Below are positions 32,650 to 45,669 of a stretch of DNA of 64,000 bases, piece after piece. The DNA lies in NCBI GenBank assembly GCA_003260075.1, contig QLIY01000174.1:124001-188000 (forward strand). The letters run 5' to 3'. Position numbers and translations under genes: made by a program. The stretch comes from Phallusia mammillata. Taxonomy: Eukaryota; Chordata; Ascidiacea; Phlebobranchia; Ascidiidae. The notes under the pieces are model-generated. The model made no database searches. It was not told where the DNA came from and was given only the letters and a program-made list of their open reading frames with translations. Position 1 is the first letter of the stretch, and every line of letters begins with the position of its first letter.

Positions 32650-35600
32650 CTATTTTGAGCGCATATAAAAAACTGTTTTTGTAATGTTATTTTTTAATCT
32701 TGCATCACTGAAAAGTAACCAAAACGAAACCCAATAAACATCCAGCTTAAGTGTGGTTATTCTAACTTCCTTACCCCTTCGATAAAAAACAAACACAATA
32801 AACCAAGAACTTAATATGCAGAACGAATTTAACAAAATACGCTGAACGATCGTTTTAATGTTTTCTCACATTATTGGAATAGATATTTTGTAAAATTTCC
32901 CAAGAAAGTCAAGTAAGTTAGCCACATTTATTCAGATCCGGTCAAAAACAAGACATCAAGTGCGGCACCAAATATCGGCCGGGATTCAGCGCACCATACC
33001 GGGGAGGAAACGACAGAACTTCCCGACGCACTGCCCGCTTCGTCCCACCCGAAACATCAATCGTTAAAGGACCTCAAATGTTTGCTTGAAACAAAAGAAT
33101 TGTGGAAGAAATTTCACGAGCTTGGAACAGAAATGATTATCACCAAATCGGGAAGGTATATGTTCAAGCTAGGCTTATTTGTTTGTTGTCTCTATAGCAG
33201 TGCTCTTCAACCTTTTTTGGTTTGGTGAACCCTTAAACTTGTTGTGACGAACTCATACACCCTGTTTACTTAAAAAGTAAACTGAGGTAAAAAGCGATAT
33301 GAAAAAGGGCGTGGGCTGTTTGGTCTTGACGTTCAACGGGCAGCCGCATCAAAAACTTTTGACGTAAATTAACGTCAATCCGCACTCTGCGCAAAACGTC
33401 TTTTGACGTAGATATACGTCAACCGCACTGAAAGTGTTAAAACATTTTTAAAAAAATCCAGAGATTCATTTATAGATCAGCTGAAACCTACATCTTTTTT
33501 CTAATATCCTGAAAGTCAAATATAAATGGTTCATTAAAAGTTTGTGATGCACCCTTGTTATACCTTTTCGTACTGGTGCACCCCACGCATATTATGGTGC
33601 ACCCTAGTTAGGGTGCACCATGCACACCGGTTAAAGAGCACTGGTCTATAGCTTTCCTACAGTGGCGACGAATTTCCGCTTTAATGTTTAATTTGCCCAA
33701 CCACTTACACAAGCTGCCATATTTACTACAAGTTCACGCACAACGTAAATACTGTGTGCAATTTCACCAGGAAATAGCTGGAATGGAACGTGGCTTGTGG
33801 TGGCTAGAGTTAGAAGGTGGCTTGTGAAAGTATTAGCAAACATCCTTTGAATCTAATGAAAAATATAACAGCCTAAATCAGGGGCGTGCAACTGTTTATC
33901 GCAGTGGGCCACAACTTACAGTTAAAATAATGCTGGGGGCCAGACAATAGAGCAACACATACATTTTTAAACAGCTTATTTAATAGCGCATACAATCAAG
34001 TTACTCTTTTGAGTACTTTTTAATCAATGGGATATCTGCTAACCTTTTCGTAGAATAAATGTCAATATATTCACTGCACCTATAAATCATGTAACTGAAT
34101 TATTGCTACATAGGCAGTTCTGTCATAATGCTCACTATGATGCAACAACGGGAACTTGTCGTCACAGTGGATAAAACCTTATCAAGGTGTGACGTTGTAC
34201 AAATTCGAAAATGCCAGTGATGGTGTACAAATAGCAACATTCCATGCTCTAGCAGTAAAAAGTATTCATATTTAATGGAGTACTTTGAAGTCTGCGCGGG
34301 CCACGAAAATAGGTGCCGCGGGCCGGACACTGGCCCGCGGGCCATATGTTGCACGCCCCTGGCCTAAATAAACGACAAGGGCTACATGCTTTATTGTTCA
34401 AACGTTAATAAACATTAAAGTCGCATAAAAGATCGATAAAAATCTGCAAAACACTGGTATCACTGATGATAGCACGACAATTTGACGAAACGTTTGAACA
34501 ATAAAGCATGTCGCTTTTTACGTCCGTTTGGGTCGTTATTTTCATCATTAGACTTATGAACAGATCCGTGTATAGTGATCCTTTGAAATAATATGAATAC
34601 TTTCTACCGCTTGCAGACGAATGTTTCCTACAGTTCGAGTATCTTTCACTCACGCCGACCCCTCACACAAATATATCGTTGCCATGGATATCGTTCCAGT
34701 CGATAACAAACGATATCGGTACGCCTATCACCGTTCAAGTTGGCTCGTGGCAGGTAAGCAGCATAAATTGCAGATACGTCAACCTTGATAGTTTATATTT
34801 TACAAGTATTTATTGTTAAAAGTCGATGCCAATTGGAGTGTTCAAATGGTCCCAAATGTTTTGGCAAAAAACAGACAAAACATTCACTTAACTGATCTAC
34901 TAGTCGATCTAGCGATCCCCTACTGCGAATCAGTGCAGCATACGAGGCACGGAGGCAGGCCCCGGTGCTTGTGATTCAACTTTTGGTGGCTTCTCCACTA
35001 AACCTGCGTAGTTCAGTTGGTAGAGCGCGAGTCCCGGAAAAACTTCCGTCGTAGGTTCCAATCCCACCGCAGGCTAGAATTTTCTAGCTTACCCCTTGTC
35101 ATAGGCTTGATTTGGCCTTCATTATGGGTAGTGTGCCAAAATCGGTCATCCGCATCGATGCTTCGACCCAGTTACGCATTTGCATCTTCACACCCTTTGT
35201 GCAACATTTTTTACACGCTATTCTAGTTTTTTTGCAACTTATCACCACAAAACCGAGTCATTATTTAAAGTTTTAATGTTCACATAAGTGAAATTGAATA
35301 TTTTAATGCAAATTTAAAATACTTTTAATACTTTTAAAAAGATTTGAAATACACTAATCTCAATACGCCACCAGTTATACCGAATCAAAAACGGTGTTTA
35401 AAATATTTTGGTGCGGCAAAATGTCGGCTTTAAACTTCAACCCTGCGATGGAATTCGAACCCTTGGCTAAAGCTTCTCTGCGAATAAAGCTTTACCAAGT
35501 TAAATTGCCTTTCCAGCCTATGTTTTGCCAATTAGAATTATTCTTGCAAAACCAGCTTAATTCGGTTTGAAATCTCTCGCAGGATTTGATTTATAGATAA

Positions 35601-38600
35601 TAATACATAACGTCATTGTAGGTCAACATGATCGCTTAAGGTCAAACCACATTAATGAATAAGCATTTGCACATGACTCGGTTTATTAGAGTGTTTTTGT
35701 TTTGTTTTTAGGAAAAGCTGATCCTCCACTTTCGCCTCGCCTTTATATTCACCCCGATTCGCCCCTCTCAGGAGCTCAAGTTAACAAGCAAATGTTCTCC
35801 TTCGAAAAATTGAAACTAACCAACAACGAAATGGACCAAAACAGCCACGTGAGTGTGTTACATATTAGCACAGGGTTGCTTAACCACGGGTATGTACACC
35901 CCTGGGGACATAAAGCACCATACCAGCGGATACGAGATAGCGTGTTCAAATTAGAAAAAGTTTTAGTATGATCCAGAATATTTATTAAATAACACACATA
36001 AAACATCACTGAATAAGTAAAACGAATGTAAATTTTAATTTAGAGTTTCATTTTAATTAACACAATTTGATTATTATTTTTTACTTAGACCAAGGGATAT
36101 TACAAAAGTTTTCAGAGGTATAGCAGCGACAAAATATGTACCAGTATAAAAACAACCTAATGTATTAAAAAATACAATCTGATCAAAACACTCCACTGGC
36201 CAAGCACGTCGAAAATCATCGTTACGAATTGAACGCAAAGTAATTGCCATGAGCAAGGCGGTGCTGTTTTATAACTACCATCTGGTTCAGTTGGTCCAGA
36301 ATCATAATTCGGGCAGAGCTTGGGATTCAGTATTTATGAAACGGGCTTGATTTGGGCCTGCTTTTACACCGAGCCGCATTTTCGTCGCAGTTCTACCATG
36401 TTGTATATAGCTAACTTTCGTCTTTATCTTAACAAAGTTTCGAGTTCGTGTGGGAATAGGGGTTTGGGCTTCAATTTCAGGCCCGTTGACAACTCTGTTT
36501 TTTCCAACATTAAGTCTTGGTCCTAATCCAACCTTAGTATATTTTAGGACCGACCTAAAGTAAGGGCACGCCTACGTCTATGTGCTTTTATGATACGCAT
36601 ATCTCGGTATAGAAACGTTTTCCCAACTTGTTACGACTTCAATGACCTTCACGACAGCCTTATCACTAGAGGGCGTGTTAACAGATTATCGCCGGTCACG
36701 ACTGGGGGGTGTGACGCCTCATTAAAGAGATGATTAATTGCCAGATACTTGAAGCCGTCAGCTAGGGTCTGGCTCTTGCAACGCGTATTTGTCGCACTGG
36801 ATTTATAAATATACGTGGGAGAAAAGTCAAGGGCTTATAATGACGATACAAAGTTCTATTTAACGAACAGTATACAGTTAATGAAATTCTTTGATTATGT
36901 TGTGTGTGGCAATATTTTTTTGTGTTTTTTTAACTCCATTGCCAACGTTTCTTATAAGAAAGAAGACCAAAAACATCTAATAACGCATTTGATATGACAT
37001 TTTTGGCAACAAAACATTGTTCTCAAACTGATTTTTTTTCTGCATTTTTTATTTTTTGTTTAACGCCGTTTTATTCACATTAAAATTGGACACTGGATTT
37101 CGTTAAATAAGTGTTTGTGTTTTACTCCGAAAACTCATAGGATACGTAAAGAGCTTGATCAATTTTGTTAAAAATTAACATAGTTGGAAAAAAATCATTT
37201 TTTTTCAAATCTTCTTTCAGCGATATTAATCTCCTCATAGTCAATTGGATTGACTTGTGTTAAAATTGGGATGCAGATCGAAAACAGTCATGAGCCACCA
37301 AGATATGTTCATTATCAGGTGTCAATACCGGGTCGAGTTGAGTGTTGACGCGAGCATCAGCACTTCGCTGCTCTGTGGAAGCTTTACTGATAGAAATGAC
37401 CTGAGATAAGAAATCGTGCTAGATTAGTTATGCTCATCGTGCCCAACTTGAACCACAGCCGAGTCAGACTCCGCACTGGCAATTAGTCATTCTTGATAGG
37501 AAATAGGGGCGTGTGTGTCTTTGTGAGAAGGACACCTCTATTGCAGCGGTATTCGCGTGATAGGCCGTTAGAGGATAAGTGCTCAGTTCTTCAAGTCATC
37601 TTTTTGCCTGTGGCGTTCGCATTGGTATTTTTTTTGTTTTCTCATTTGATGCATACACACTTGCAGCATTGTCCGAGTGCAGTTGTGCTCACGTGGTGCA
37701 CAGAAAGTCCTTAAAACATCAGCAAGCTTCTCGTATTGCCAGTAATTCAAAAATAAAGAGTACTGTTTTTTTCGACACCGTTATTGTAACGGTTCTAAAC
37801 CCCGAGTTTATTTATTTTGATACCAATTGTTTGATATTTTCTAAACACCGTCATCGTTGGTCAACATGGCCGCTTCAGGTCAAACCACATTATGGAATAA
37901 CTATTCGCACGTGATTCATGGTTAAATTTCAGCATAACTTCTGCAGTCGTTTCAGTTTGTGGTCCAGTAACAAAATAAACGTTTCTGTGACAATGTGGAA
38001 ATCTTTATGCAAAGTCTGTGAGCTTAAGCGCCAGCACTGACCCTATACTCTAGTTATGTCATACAATAATGGTTGGAAATCTTTTTTTTTCTTTTCAAAC
38101 TGTTTTTAATCCATTAAAATGTTAACGAAACCTTTTAAGTTTCGACCCAAGAAATTATTTGGCCCAAAAAAGTTAGCGTTTTAAGTGATGTAATTTCGTG
38201 ATTTTTAAATCGGCCAATTGGCATGGGAGAAATCGTATCGATAAACACACTTCTAAATTTCTGTTGATAACTTTTTTGTAACTTAATAAAGTATTCCGAA
38301 CCAAAATAGTCGTGACAATGTGGCATGTCGAATTTTGCGACAAGTTCGGCCATATTTATCCGGACTTTTTTGGCCAGAATTAGACCAATCTATTTCAGAC
38401 AATACATTAGGTCAATAGAATCATGCAATCTGAAATCTAGTAGCATACAGTTCTTCAGCATTCTGGCGAAAATAATTTTTATGTGGGAATAACGATTTGT
38501 TCCACGTGTTGATTGATGGCGTCGACCCTGCTACATTTTATCACCGCCTGAAGTTTAATCAATACGTCGCCCCTCTGGTCTGTGGCCGGTGATTCCGCAC

Positions 38601-41600
38601 AGGAATTCCGGTGGATTTTTGAAATCTAATTCTCCAGCTTCCGTCCCATTTAAAACCCGCAGATTTCATGCAACTTTAAGCCCCCTCTCTTAGACAGCGG
38701 AACCTATAAATCTTATGCCTGGCTCAAAACGGCATTTTTTTCATGAAAAAGTACGCCAATGTCTTATGTAACCGATGTTAGATGGGGTTTTTGGCGACGT
38801 TTTATGTCATACAATTTTTTTTATCTGTTTACGAAATACTAAAGACGTTTTTTTTGCGGCACACTTTGCAAACTAAAATCACTTCTTAACTTTTAGGAAA
38901 TCTTAAATATATAAACTAAATTTTTCTGCCAAAAGTATTGTTTTACCCGATGTTTTAACGTCCTATTCAGGTCGCCTTCATCAGGACAATAACGCTTTAT
39001 TATTGCATGGTCGGCAGTAGCATGTTTCGTAAGATAGATACAATCCATTTAGCGCGGGTACAGCTTGTGTAACTTGATTTGTGCTGCAGAAAATTTATTT
39101 TTGTAAAGTTGTCGTAAAGACAAAAAAGCGATTTTTTTACATTATGTTTATCGTTAATACGCGTCACGACGGTTATTTCAATACAAAAATATAAGTTAAA
39201 AACTGCTATTTTTAACCTGTAATTTTAATTTAAATGTTTTTTATTTGCCTAATTTTTTTGTTATTTTAGGTGATACTTAATTCCATGCATAAATACCAGC
39301 CTCGTGTCCACGTGATTCGAAAAGATGTAGAAGTCCTTGACATGACGAAACTGGAAAGTAATCAGTACAAAAGCTTCGTATTCAGCGAAACACAATTCAC
39401 TGCGGTAACTGCTTATCAAAATCAACTGGTACGTCGTGTTTGATACATGAAGCATTAATGTTGTACAGAATCTGCAGCGTGTTTACCTACAATGCGCCAA
39501 TCTCACTGTCTTGTGAGCACCAATCACATTGCGCTTTATACTACGATGTAGCTGCAGCGCATTCAGCCATCACCCGATAATTGTGCCCTTCACTGTTTTG
39601 CACTCCATAACGTTTCAATGTTGCACAGATTTTTTTTCCGGCTTGGTGATTGTTTTAGTGCAACGGTGTCGCTGTGTCTATTACTTAGCAAAACAAAAAC
39701 AAATCAAACTCAGAATAGACTTAACGTAGCCTAGTTTTGAACATTTTTACTTTTATTCTAAAGAAGCTACAAAACTTTAAGTTTGCTGTCCAAACTCTTC
39801 CGGTTGCTAACAACAATTTTGTGCGTGGGTATATGGGCCAAAATGTAAAATTGGATTTAACTGTGGTTTTAACTGTAGTTAACTGTAGTGGTAAAATGCA
39901 TTATATAGATATACTCGTCGACCTATAATTGAAAATATGTGTAACCTGCGGTTAGCGAGCGAACAGCTTGCGATCCTTAAATTGAAAATTATGCGGCCCT
40001 AGAGAAGTTTTCATTTTAAATAAAGTGCGGCCCGCTGAACCTTTTTTGTACACTGTTAACAGGCCATATAATTCCTGTATTTTTTTTAGATTACCGTTAC
40101 ACAAACGAGTCCCTTCAGTAAATAAGATAGCATATACCCTACAGACTGCGCGTATGCATGCAAAATAAAAACAATTGAGATAATATTAGGCATAATTTAG
40201 CTCAGCACACATTGTAGCTTAAAATTTATTAAACGTTTATTGCCGCAATAATTATGGGGCTTTGTGGCAACCGACCTGAATATTCTTATGTTCTGTTTCA
40301 TTTAATTGTTTCAAGATCACGCGCCTCAAGATTGACAGCAATCCTTTCGCGAAGGGATTTCGTGATTCTTCACGAATGAACGAGTACGACAGGTAAGTCT
40401 GTGTTAAGGTGAAAAACAAAATATGTAGCTACCAATATTCAAATATGATTCTGTATCATGCACAATGTGTTTGTATTACAAATGGTCTCTTTGTCATAAA
40501 ATAAATAGCTTGTCATAAAACATTCAATTGGCTGCAATTAACTACCGCCACTGCAAACAAACAATACAGCTACAATTATTGTACTTAATTTTTAAAATAC
40601 CGCCGTACAATTAAACTGACAACAATTTCACAGTAACAATATTAACATTGCGCATTGCAACTATGTTACCATGCTCAATAACATAAATTTGTAAGAAATG
40701 AGAAACATAATTGTACAGACCATGACAGGGAAACGGTTTACTGAAGCTATCGAGTATCAATTATAAACTGAATTTTGTCGCAATCGCAAAGCAAACTCAT
40801 TTTCAGAGGATCTCTAAATTGGGTTACTGTGTTTTGCTTTGTAAAAGAAAATATAGTGGCAAATCGTATTAAAAAAGTCACCCAGTCAGAAATTGCACCA
40901 CCCGCTAAAATGTAGGTCACAGTTGGTGTAGTCAGGTTTGAACGTGCTACTGCTCCAAATTCAATTTAGAGGAATAAATAGAAAACGACAAGAAAAATAT
41001 CCGCACTAAAACAAAATATGCTATCAGTAAAATAAACATAACCAAGTTTTTGTCATCAGTGACGTCATTGTGATTTGACGTCAGTGTGTAAATTGCACCG
41101 CGATGCCGTCGTTTAGGAACAAAACCTTTACAGGCGAAGAAATGGGGGCTTAGCTGAAATTTGCGATTAACTCAACAAATGTTTTGGTCTTCCAGCAGTC
41201 TTTCTTGTAATACCGACGATTCGATGTCTCATATGAGACACCTTCGTCAGGTTAATGATATCAATTGAAAAAAAAGTTGTTATAAAGCAACATTGGCGGT
41301 GAAACACACATAAAACGCAACTCATTCGTTAACACAACACACGTTTCGTGAATTTGGTCGAGTTGAAATTGAAAAATACAGAAAGTACTTGTTGTTGTTG
41401 TTTACTTAATACGGGTAGAGTACGGCAAATTACAATCGTTTCTTTATAGATTCAAACCGTATCGTCATTTTAAGATCTTCAGTCGCTTGACTTTAAGATG
41501 CAAACATGTCAACGGTAATTGACACTCCAGGGTGATACCCCTTGATCGATCCAACCTCGAGTTGAGTTATCGCCAGTAGCTTCTATTGAACGTTACACTC

Positions 41601-44400
41601 GAGGGGGCAGGGGCGCTAGTGGGGAGGGAGAGCCGCTTCAAGTTAGCAGGGATACGGATAAAATCTCCAAGTCGAGTCAACAACATTAAAGCGCTTGGAT
41701 TCATGAATTATTGAGCGGGTCGTTTGAGGCGATCCGCCTGAAGTCGAAGTCAATTCGAAACGGGCTGTAGCGCATTGGCGAGTGATTCGCCCGGGATTTC
41801 GACCACCTTGCGGTCGCCGCGTAATGAATAGCTCCTCGGCCGTGGCTCCTTCTACGCGCACGGGCCGGGGACAACGAGCTAACCATGTTAACGTCGACCC
41901 GAAACCTTTAGCGGCACTTGATAAAATTACGAACGATTTCATTAGGGCCGTTAAAAGGCGCGCCACTTCGCTTGATCGGATTAGCGCTCCTACAATTCGC
42001 GACACCCTGGGGCGCAAATCATCGCCGCTTTAAAAGAGACGGAACCGAAGCGGCCTGGATTGATTTTTCTACCCTTTTCTGCTTCCCTTAGCTGTCCGCG
42101 AATTTTAACGCAAAGAAGTGGTTTTTCCAGTAATTGACAGGCGACACGCGATTACAATTAATTTCTCGCGCCTCGTGCGTCTATGCGCCCGTCGATTTAG
42201 ATATTTGCCAATTTCCTTGTACCTTTAAGGCCCCTGCAGTCGGTTGCCGAGTTGACGATTTGATTGAAGAGGACGGCAGCGCAAAAATTTTCTCTCTTCG
42301 ATATTGAAATAATTTTATCAGCGTTCGGTTCGCTTACCTAAAAATTTACTTTGCTCCGAACTGGCAAACATTTGCCTGAATGACGTTTTAGATATTTACC
42401 TTTTTTAGTTTAGTGACACTGGGAAATAACATGTAATTTTTGAAAACACTTTTACTACACGTTTTTGAATGCGCAAATAATTACCGAAATGTGAACAGAA
42501 AAAGGGTATATTTTTGTGTGTTTCTTTATGTGGTCATGTTTTTTTTTTTGGGGGGGGGAACATTTTTTTCTGCTAGAATTAACAATTATTACAAACATTG
42601 TTTGATGCACAAAACTTTGGCCACATAATATAACTCAACAGTAATTGCTTGTAATCAGCATTTAGCTGAAAGGTTATCTTTCGTGTTTTGGCTAAAATTT
42701 GTGAATCAATTTGTTGAAATATTATATAGAAACGTAGTTTAATGCAAAAAGATAACAAGGTGATATTATTGCAATTTTCTACATTTGTTTTTACTTTTTT
42801 TCTCAAATCGAATTTCGCAATGATTTGTTTCTAATTTTCAACGATTATCGCGAGAAGTTCTTGAAACTCATTGAAGTTCGTAAGTTACACAAACAACCTC
42901 TCACAACGCAACGTCAAATTACGGTCAGAAAAAAAAAACTGAGACTAATTCAATCACATTGAGTCAGCAACAACTGTCGATTTCCATCGCCTAGCAACCA
43001 CCGCGAGCTAACAGATGGTATTTTACTTTGCAGAGACACGGTTGAAGGTATCCTGAACGATCCACGACTTATGCAACCCTCTACTGCCGCTATGCGACTG
43101 TTTTCTGAAGAAGGTGGTGGCAGTTGTTTCCATATGAAATCTGATTATGCCCACGTTGCTTGTTTAAAAAACACATTTTACTAGTAACAGCTACACTGCA
43201 AATCTTGAGTCATGGTGATAGCACTTTAATTTAAAGATTTCACACTTTTTTTCATTATTTAAACCATTTCTCATATGGCCGAAAACGAATTATCCTATTA
43301 TTTTAAACATAAAATGACAAAACTTTGTTGACATGTGGGCTATGGTTCATAAGCTTTGAACTAAGTAGCATTACTGCTTTTATTTGCAGGCGGCGAATAG
43401 GTATTTTCAAATTAATAAAATATAGGTATGGGGTTCAGACCAGGTTCTGTTGTGCAATGCGTCGTATCATTTTCTTGGTGCCTTAATCGATTCTTTAGTT
43501 ATCCTCTGGCCTATATCATTAAATGCAATGTGAACATACTCAACAAACTAGCATTACTTTTTACTTTTGCAGGCGGTGACCGAGAAGCCACTTCAGTCAG
43601 TTCGAGACCATCCGCTCACGACATTCCAAGACTCGTGCAACATCTCTCCGTTGCGAGATTCTCCCCTATTGCGGCACCAACAGCTCTCGGGTTTCGAACC
43701 ATTCCAACTTTTGGGTAACTATATTGGGCCGATATATTTGGGTACGAATTAGGTGGAAAAATAAGCTTAAAGGGCATACCACTCTTTTATTCACAGGCCT
43801 TACTCTCTGAACAGTGCAAAAATGAAAAAAGTTTAAATTTGAACCGTAAATTTATCCGACCAGTAATAACTGCTCACAATGTTTCTCGTGGTGTGCTCAG
43901 GAAGCTTGGGTGAATAAAAATAGAAAAATAAAGAAAATATAACTACAACATAAAAAAAAGTAAGCTTATTTATTTTTCAACAAGATAGTATTTTATGAAG
44001 GTAAAACATAATAAATAACCGCCATAAATATTTTGCCCTTAGCCAAATCACTCAAAGTCTTTTTACTGTTGTTTTTGTTCATACGTGGTTAAAACCACAA
44101 TGTTTTGTTGTGATAGTAAATATTATTGTAACATTAGCCTCACATAACGAAATAAATTTAGTTAACCATAGTTAAAATGCAATGTCCATTATTTTCAGGT
44201 CGGTGTTCGGGCCGATGTCGCTGCAACGAAACAATAGCCTCCAAGCAGCCGCAGCCGCCTTCAGTCAGTATCACGTGATGAGAAGATTCCATCCTTATTT
44301 GTTACAGAGCAGCTCGGCGTTAGGAGCTCTGGCAAGTCGCGATGAGTCGACATTAAAGTCGTTGCAGTTGAAAGCTGCCACTGAACCAAAACCACGTTAA
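31844..44400 (+). CDS. tbx20: T-box transcription factor TBX20
   Basis: TBX20 is a nuclear DNA-binding factor of the Tbx1 subfamily, used in heart and motor neuron development in chordates. Nine exons join in phase to 444 aa (human 447): 31844-32024, 32936-33155, 34617-34753, 35712-35848, 39270-39428, 40316-40392, 43034-43113, 43573-43714 and 44199-44400. The T-box covers residues about 108-303. Diagnostic blocks are [92 protein letters not shown] and [18 protein letters not shown]. The N-terminal [12 protein letters not shown] matches the short repressor-type motif of TBX20. The C-terminus has an Ala run and a Tyr/His-rich piece ([13 protein letters not shown]). Start chosen at the ATG at 31844; a six-codon upstream ORF overlaps it. 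Long introns 4 and 6 hold GC-rich unique patches. Poly-G and hAT insertions are confined to introns. Confidence 0.94.
32425..32574 (+). repeat. ATCACCAAGCCGG-family repeat, copy 2
   Basis: Carries aaacaatcaccaagccgg, aaataactgtgcaac and gcgcaaatggtgg. The right end is lost in the 72-G run that follows. Confidence 0.6.
32575..32646. repeat. 72-bp poly-G run
   Basis: G run in tbx20 intron 1, replacing the end of a dispersed repeat. Confidence 0.9.
33198..33643. mobile_element. nonautonomous hAT element, CAGTGCTCTTCAACC family
   Basis: Ends CAGTGCTCTTCAACC and GGTTAAAGAGCACTG, 446 bp. Flanks match over seven of eight bases (ctctatag and gtctatag). The interior (ggtgaacccttaaacttgtt, cttttcgtactggtgcaccc) is shared with the element at 45204. 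It lies in tbx20 intron 2. Confidence 0.87.
33879..34361. mobile_element. nonautonomous hAT element
   Basis: Ends CAGGGGCGTGCAACTG and TGTTGCACGCCCCTG, 483 bp, perfect target duplication GCCTAAAT (33871-33878 and 34362-34369). The inner end is rich in gggccacgaaaat/gcgggcc. It lies in tbx20 intron 2. Confidence 0.88.
34995..35150 (+). repeat. main tRNA-headed SINE
   Basis: Head aacctgcgtagttcagttgg, B-box region gtaggttccaatcccacc, then a short body. It lies in tbx20 intron 3. Confidence 0.75.
35849..39269. other. tbx20 intron 4 (3.4 kb)
   Basis: Mostly unique sequence. Patches at 36600-36790 and 38490-38740 are less AT-rich, without obvious repeats, and carry homeodomain-type TTAATTG and GATA-type ttatcaccg sites. 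They are candidate enhancers by inference. A CCTTCATCAGG block lies at 38948-39000. Confidence 0.45.
39478..39720 (-). repeat. ATCACCAAGCCGG-family repeat, copy 3 (reverse)
   Basis: On the plus strand it reads ccggcttggtgattgtttta, with gtgagcaccaatcac and gatgtagctgcagcgc, the reverse of copies 1, 2 and 4. It lies in tbx20 intron 5. Confidence 0.6.
40393..43033. other. tbx20 intron 6 with a GC-rich island
   Basis: The first part is AT-rich and holds a CCTTCGTCAGG block (41205-41265) and CRE-like tgacgtca sites (41057, 41078). From about 41500 to 42300 composition shifts clearly to GC- and CpG-rich sequence with open frames on both strands. A short poly-T/poly-G join is at 42540-42558. Confidence 0.55.
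41500..42300. promoter_or_regulatory. GC/CpG-rich island inside tbx20, possible enhancer or hidden exon
   Basis: Clearly richer in G+C and CpG than its AT-rich surroundings. A plus-strand frame (ATG 41824 to stop 42033, 69 codons; ends [16 protein letters not shown]) and a minus-strand frame of 124 codons overlap. Neither matches a family I know and no matching splice sites were found. Regulatory use is inferred from composition and the position in a developmental transcription factor gene. Confidence 0.35.
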
Positions 44401-44499
44401 ACTATAGCAGCAGTTTCTGCACAATTACATCTTTTTGTTGCTATATCCCGTGTCCTTCCTCAATAAGTTGTAAAAGAGTGTGTGATATGTAGGAAATTC

Positions 44500-44810
44500 T
44501 ACCAACGCGAGAACTTACATTACACAAAGTTTGCTAAATACCGATGGCTGGCGCAAAGAGCTTTTGCGAATATTCAAAAGCAAGTTGTTAGAAAATGCTG
44601 ACGGTTAGGGCTTTTAGGGTTGGAGTGAGGTTTTATAATAATAATAGTAGCAATAAAACTAACTTATAAACTTATTAGTTCCGAACGTTAAACTTGGTTC
44701 CTAACCCTATCCCGGTCTGATTGTTAATTAAATAACTGAGCTCTTTACGCTCTTTGTCGGAAAAGCAAACTTTTTGTAATTTGAGTTCTTACGTTAGTAG
44801 TTCTATTCAA
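44500..44810. mobile_element. foldback MITE, diverged copy
   Basis: The left arm (cgagaacttacattacacaa, agtttgctaaataccgatgg, cgcaaagagc) is inverted in the right arm (gctctttacgctctttgtcg, gcaaactttttgtaatttga, gttcttacgttagtag). The arms are older than those of the copy at 59625-59972. A candidate tbx20 poly(A) signal (44652-44657) lies inside it. Confidence 0.6.
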
Positions 44811-45203
44811 CTAAGAAACATTCAATTTTAACAGTCAAAACTCCAAATGCAATAGGAACATTTGTAGGTTTAAACAGACGTTTATACGACATTTCATCTT
44901 TTACCTCGTTCGCGTAAAAACGCATTAGCATTTCAAGTTTGCTGAATGCACAAAAAAAAAAACACAAAATAGGAAGCACTGCGGTTATATAAGCGTTGCG
45001 CAATTGTTGTTTTACGTTTTGTTCCTTACGCTAAAAGTATTTCAGTTGGTCACTGTGTCTGTTTGCATTTTTTCGTGTTTGTTTTCATTCTGCCGAGTTT
45101 CAAACAAAATAACTTAGTTCAAAAAGTCTATAAAATGTTAAGTTAGTTAGTTAGTGACAGGAAAACTTTAGTTAGTCACGAACTTATATTGTTTGGTCTA
45201 GAG

Positions 45204-45669
45204 CAGTGCTCTTCAACCTTTTTTGGTGTGGTGAACCCTTAAAGTTGTTGTGACAAACTCATGTACCCTATTTACTTAAAAGCTGAACTGAGATAAAAAG
45301 CGATATGAAAAATCGCTATGCATATCATTCTTGTCAATTAACTCCAAGCATATGTTCGTAAATTTTCTATGAAACATCGGCGAAAAAACAACACCCGATA
45401 TCCTAACAAAACCCGAATGTAACACAGACACTGTCAAACTACACACGGGTAGCCTATAAAGTTTAAACCATTGAAAAAGTTTACCTGGGTTATACATAAG
45501 TTGAAACCTACATCTTTTTTCTAATATCTTGAAAGTCAAATAAGCTTATTAATGGTTCATTAAAAGTTTGTGATGCACCCTTTTATACCTTTTCGTACTG
45601 GTGCACCCCATGCATATTTTGGTGTAGGCTACCCTAGGGTGCACCGAGCTGATCGGTTGAAGAGCACTG
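45204..45669. mobile_element. nonautonomous hAT element, CAGTGCTCTTCAACC family
   Basis: Ends CAGTGCTCTTCAACC and GGTTGAAGAGCACTG, 466 bp, perfect target duplication GTCTAGAG (45196-45203 and 45670-45677). Same family and orientation as 33198-33643. Confidence 0.9.

Noticed and set aside
36600..36790. An rRNA fragment
   Set aside because: The text cccaacttgttacgacttc recalls the end of small-subunit rRNA, but the following sequence does not continue like rRNA.
41643..42017. A 124-codon minus-strand gene in tbx20 intron 6
   Set aside because: GC-rich composition alone lowers stop frequency; no domain, splice signal or start context supports it.
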